DNA of 8,165 bases from assembly GCA_023150055.1 (NCBI GenBank), contig JAKLLP010000088.1, forward strand, positions 1 to 8,165, in the 5' to 3' direction. The DNA comes from Gammaproteobacteria bacterium. GTDB taxonomy: Bacteria; Pseudomonadota; Gammaproteobacteria; Steroidobacterales; GCA-2729495. Below are positions 6,303-8,165 of the stretch, piece after piece. A program made the position numbers and the translations under genes. How positions within the stretch are numbered: the first letter of the stretch is position 1; each line of letters begins with the position of its first letter. Under the pieces are notes generated by a model. The model was not told the DNA's origin. It did not search any database and worked only from the letters and a program-made list of their open reading frames with translations.

Positions 6303-7199
6303 ATGCGCCTGGTCATCGTCAGCGGCCTGTCGGGCTCGGGCAAGAGCGTGGCGTTGCACCTGCTCGAGGACGTCGGCTTTTATTGCATCGACAACGTGCC
6401 GGCGGCGCTGCTCGGCTCGATGATTTCCCAGATCGTCAGCACGGGTGACGCGTTTTACGACAACCTCGCGATGGGCGTCGATGCCCGCAGCCGGGCGACC
6501 GACCTGGGCTCTCTGCCAGACCTGCTGCAGGAACTGCGCCGCCAGGGCATACGTTGCGAAGTGATATTCCTGCACGCGGACGAGGACAGCCTGCTCAAGC
6601 GTTACGCGGAAAGCCGCCGCCCGCACCCGCTGGCCACGAAGGGCGTCAGCCTGCGCGAAGCGATCGCGCGGGAGAAAGAACTGCTTGGGCCGGTCATCGC
6701 CTGCGCGGAACTCATCATCGACACCAGCCACACCAGCATCTACCAGCTCCGTGATGCCGTGCGGGGTCGGGTCGGCCTGCGCAAGGAGCCGGGCCTGTCG
6801 ATACTCATCGAGTCGTTTGGCTATAAGCACGGCATCCCGCTGGATGCAGACTTCGTCTTCGACCTGCGCTGCCTGCCCAATCCCTACTGGGAGCTGACCC
6901 TGCGACCGTTGAGCGGGCGTGACCAGGCGGTCATCGACTACCTCGACGGCCAGCCGGACGTGCAGCGCATGTTCAGTGATATCGCGGCTTTCCTGGAGTA
7001 CTGGGTTCCGAAGTACATCGACTTCAATCGCAACTATCTCACGGTGGCGCTCGGCTGCACCGGCGGCCAGCACCGCTCGGTCTACATGGCCGACAAGCTG
7101 GCCACCGTCCTTTCGCGGCAGTACCCGCAGGTGCTGATCCGGCACAACGAGCTGCGCGGTGTAGGCCGCCCGCCCGACCTTCCCCCCGACGGGGCTTAA
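6303..7199 (+). CDS. rapZ: RNase adapter protein RapZ (YvcJ/YhbJ family nucleotide-binding protein)
   Basis: In E. coli, RapZ binds the small RNA GlmZ and guides RNase E to it, tuning GlmS and hence the amino sugars used for peptidoglycan and LPS. Outside Enterobacterales the RNA target is mostly unknown. The protein is 298 residues (284 in E. coli). Walker A is GLSGSGKS at 8-15, followed by GFYCIDNVP (25-33) and RYAESRRPHPL (100-110). The C-terminal domain has ILIESFGYKHGIP (167-179), FDLRCLPNPYW (186-196), RPLSGRD (201-207) and the signature GCTGGQHRSVYMADKLA (251-267). The start is firm: GGAGGT lies 9 nt before the ATG. The C-terminus reads RHNELRGVGRPPDLPPDGA, replacing the basic RHRTLEKRKP-type tail of E. 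coli that contributes to RNA binding. No ptsN or npr flanks it. Confidence 0.95.
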   Translation: MRLVIVSGLSGSGKSVALHLLEDVGFYCIDNVPAALLGSMISQIVSTGDAFYDNLAMGVDARSRATDLGSLPDLLQELRRQGIRCEVIFLHADEDSLLKRYAESRRPHPLATKGVSLREAIAREKELLGPVIACAELIIDTSHTSIYQLRDAVRGRVGLRKEPGLSILIESFGYKHGIPLDADFVFDLRCLPNPYWELTLRPLSGRDQAVIDYLDGQPDVQRMFSDIAAFLEYWVPKYIDFNRNYLTVALGCTGGQHRSVYMADKLATVLSRQYPQVLIRHNELRGVGRPPDLPPDGA

Positions 7200-7224
7200 A
7201 CCCGCAACGCCGAATCGCTACACT
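7196..7224 (+). promoter_or_regulatory. Candidate sigma-70 promoter for mgtE
   Basis: TTAAAC (7196-7201, overlapping the rapZ stop) and TACACT (7219-7224) are separated by 17 bp. The -10 matches TATAAT at four of six positions and the -35 matches TTGACA at three of six. Transcription would begin near 7231, giving an mgtE leader of about 108 nt. A short CCCC-GAC-GGGG inverted repeat (7184-7194) lies just upstream at the rapZ end, without a T-run. Confidence 0.35.
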
Positions 7225-7227
7225 CCC

Positions 7228-7259
7228 GCCCGGGCCCTTGCCGGCAAGAACCGCCGGGC
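7228..7259 (+). repeat. Nested inverted repeat in the mgtE leader
   Basis: The outer arms GCCCGG (7228-7233) and CCGGGC (7254-7259) are perfect complements. Between them lies the perfect 12-bp palindrome CTTGCCGGCAAG (7237-7248). As DNA, the palindrome could be a dimeric-regulator operator just downstream of the candidate -10. As RNA, the two elements could stack into a two-stage hairpin in the mgtE leader. The leader seems too short for an M-box magnesium riboswitch, and I see no M-box resemblance. Confidence 0.4.
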
Positions 7260-7338
7260 AGCGCCTGTTCAAGCGCGCCAGCGGGCTGCGCGGCTCGCCT
7301 GACCGTCCGCTCCTCAAGAAGATCACGCCCGGGGTTCC

Positions 7339-8165
7339 ATGGTGGAAAGCGAGCTGCACAACCGCACCGACCTCGCGCACGTCCTCGATGCGCTCGAGGC
7401 CGGGACCGTGCGCCAGGTGCAGCGACTGGTGCGCGCCCTGCACCCGGCAGAGGCAGCACACCTGCTCGAGTCGATGCCCCCGGCGCAACGCCGCCTCGTC
7501 TTCGACCTCGTCGATCCCGAGGAGCAGGGCGAAATCCTGGTCGAACTCGCCGACGACGTGCGGGCCGACCTCGCCGAGAGCATGGACACCAAGGCGCTGG
7601 TCGCGGCCACCGAGGACATGGACCTCGATGACCTTGCCGATTTTCTCGCCGATCTTCCGGAAGCGCTGACTACCGAGGTGCTGCGTTCGCTGTCCCAGAC
7701 CGACCGCGAGCGGCTGCGGGCGGTGCTCTCCTATCCCGAGGACAGCGCGGGCGGCCTGATGAATCCCGACACCATCTCGGTTCGTCCGGACGTCACCCTG
7801 GAGGTCGTCATCCGCTATCTGCGCATGCTGGGCGAGGTTCCCGACAAGACCGACGCGATCTTCGTAGTGGACCGCCACGACCGCTATCTCGGTTCGCTGT
7901 CTTTCTCGCGCCTGCTGACGCGTGACCCGGACAGCAGCGTGAGCGACGCCATGGATGCCTCCCTGGAGGCCATCCCGGCCACCATGCCCGACCGCGAGGT
8001 CGCCCAGGAATTCCAGAACCGCGACCTCGTCACCGCCCCGGTCATCGACGAAAAGGGCAGGCTCCTCGGGCAGATCACGGTCGACGATGTCGTCGATGTC
8101 ATCCAGGAACAGGCCGACGAGGACATCCGCCGGCTGGCAGGCCTGCCGGAGGACGACGACATGTT
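7339..8165 (+). CDS. mgtE: Magnesium transporter MgtE (N-terminal cytoplasmic part, cut by window edge)
   Basis: MgtE is a dimeric, Mg2+-gated inner-membrane channel importing Mg2+. The 275 codons visible cover the cytosolic sensor; the five-helix membrane domain is beyond the right edge. Residues 1-130 form the superhelical N domain (LVRALHPAEAAHLLESMPPAQRR and repeats). The conserved linker SYPEDSAGGLMNPD is at 131-144. Two CBS domains follow, at about 141-195 and 202-258, the second with APVIDEKGRLLGQITVDDVVDVIQEQADEDI, the start of the plug helix. The segment is rich in Asp/Glu, as expected for Mg2+ sensing at the CBS-N interface. The ATG at 7339 is the first start after an in-frame TGA at 7300; a GTG follows directly at 7342. 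A GGGG stretch at 7331-7334 may serve as the Shine-Dalgarno. It probably has its own promoter after rapZ. Confidence 0.93.
   Translation, partial: MVESELHNRTDLAHVLDALEAGTVRQVQRLVRALHPAEAAHLLESMPPAQRRLVFDLVDPEEQGEILVELADDVRADLAESMDTKALVAATEDMDLDDLADFLADLPEALTTEVLRSLSQTDRERLRAVLSYPEDSAGGLMNPDTISVRPDVTLEVVIRYLRMLGEVPDKTDAIFVVDRHDRYLGSLSFSRLLTRDPDSSVSDAMDASLEAIPATMPDREVAQEFQNRDLVTAPVIDEKGRLLGQITVDDVVDVIQEQADEDIRRLAGLPEDDDM

Noticed and set aside
6126..7145. A 339-codon minus-strand open frame opposite hpf and rapZ
   Set aside because: It spans two confirmed genes and their gap on the other strand, with no recognisable motif; it is a compositional shadow.
7184..7200. Possible intrinsic terminator after rapZ (CCCC-GAC-GGGG followed by CTTAAA)
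   Set aside because: The stem is only 4 bp and is not followed by a T-run.
547..7245. The 9-mer CTTGCCGGC found at 547, 762 and 7237
   Set aside because: Three copies in mixed coding and intergenic contexts, with no shared flanks beyond 10 bases, are compatible with chance in GC-rich DNA.

Overview
This 8.2 kb, high-GC window is almost fully packed with core envelope and sigma-54 genes. They follow the order typical of Gammaproteobacteria such as Escherichia and Pseudomonas: murA and ibaG on the minus strand, then kdsD-kdsC-lptC-lptA-lptB-rpoN-hpf-rapZ-mgtE on the plus strand. The gene content (LPS/KDO synthesis and export, RpoN, short HPF, RapZ) and protein motifs indicate a Gram-negative gammaproteobacterium of a high-GC lineage. 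I cannot name a genus from the sequence alone.

Layout. Positions 1-405 (minus) hold the N-terminal third of MurA, running off the left edge. Positions 424-669 (minus) hold the BolA-family protein IbaG. A 206-bp divergent intergenic region (670-875) has a candidate -10 element for each direction. From 876 to 4332 (plus) lies a tight LPS operon: kdsD and kdsC (two steps of KDO synthesis), then lptC, lptA and lptB (periplasmic bridge, its inner-membrane anchor and the ATPase of LPS export). lptC/lptA overlap by 11 nt and lptA/lptB by 4 nt. After a 76-nt gap containing a strong hairpin come rpoN (4409-5902), hpf (5934-6260) and rapZ (6303-7199). A 139-nt leader with a nested palindrome precedes the start of mgtE (7339 onward), which runs off the right edge.

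How the genes work together. MurA, KdsD/KdsC and Lpt proteins serve peptidoglycan precursor synthesis, LPS core synthesis and LPS transport. RapZ controls amino-sugar precursor supply in E. coli, so it fits the same envelope theme. RpoN and HPF handle alternative-sigma transcription and ribosome hibernation.

The window is mostly ordinary housekeeping DNA. I found no mobile element, CRISPR array, RNA gene or evidently new system. The points worth a second look are absences and details. The PTS-Ntr genes (ptsN, ptsO/npr) usually found around rapZ are missing. The mla operon usually found between ibaG and kdsD is missing. RapZ lacks the usual basic C-terminal tail. GC-rich hairpins recur at gene ends. 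No stretch longer than 300 bases lacks a gene.
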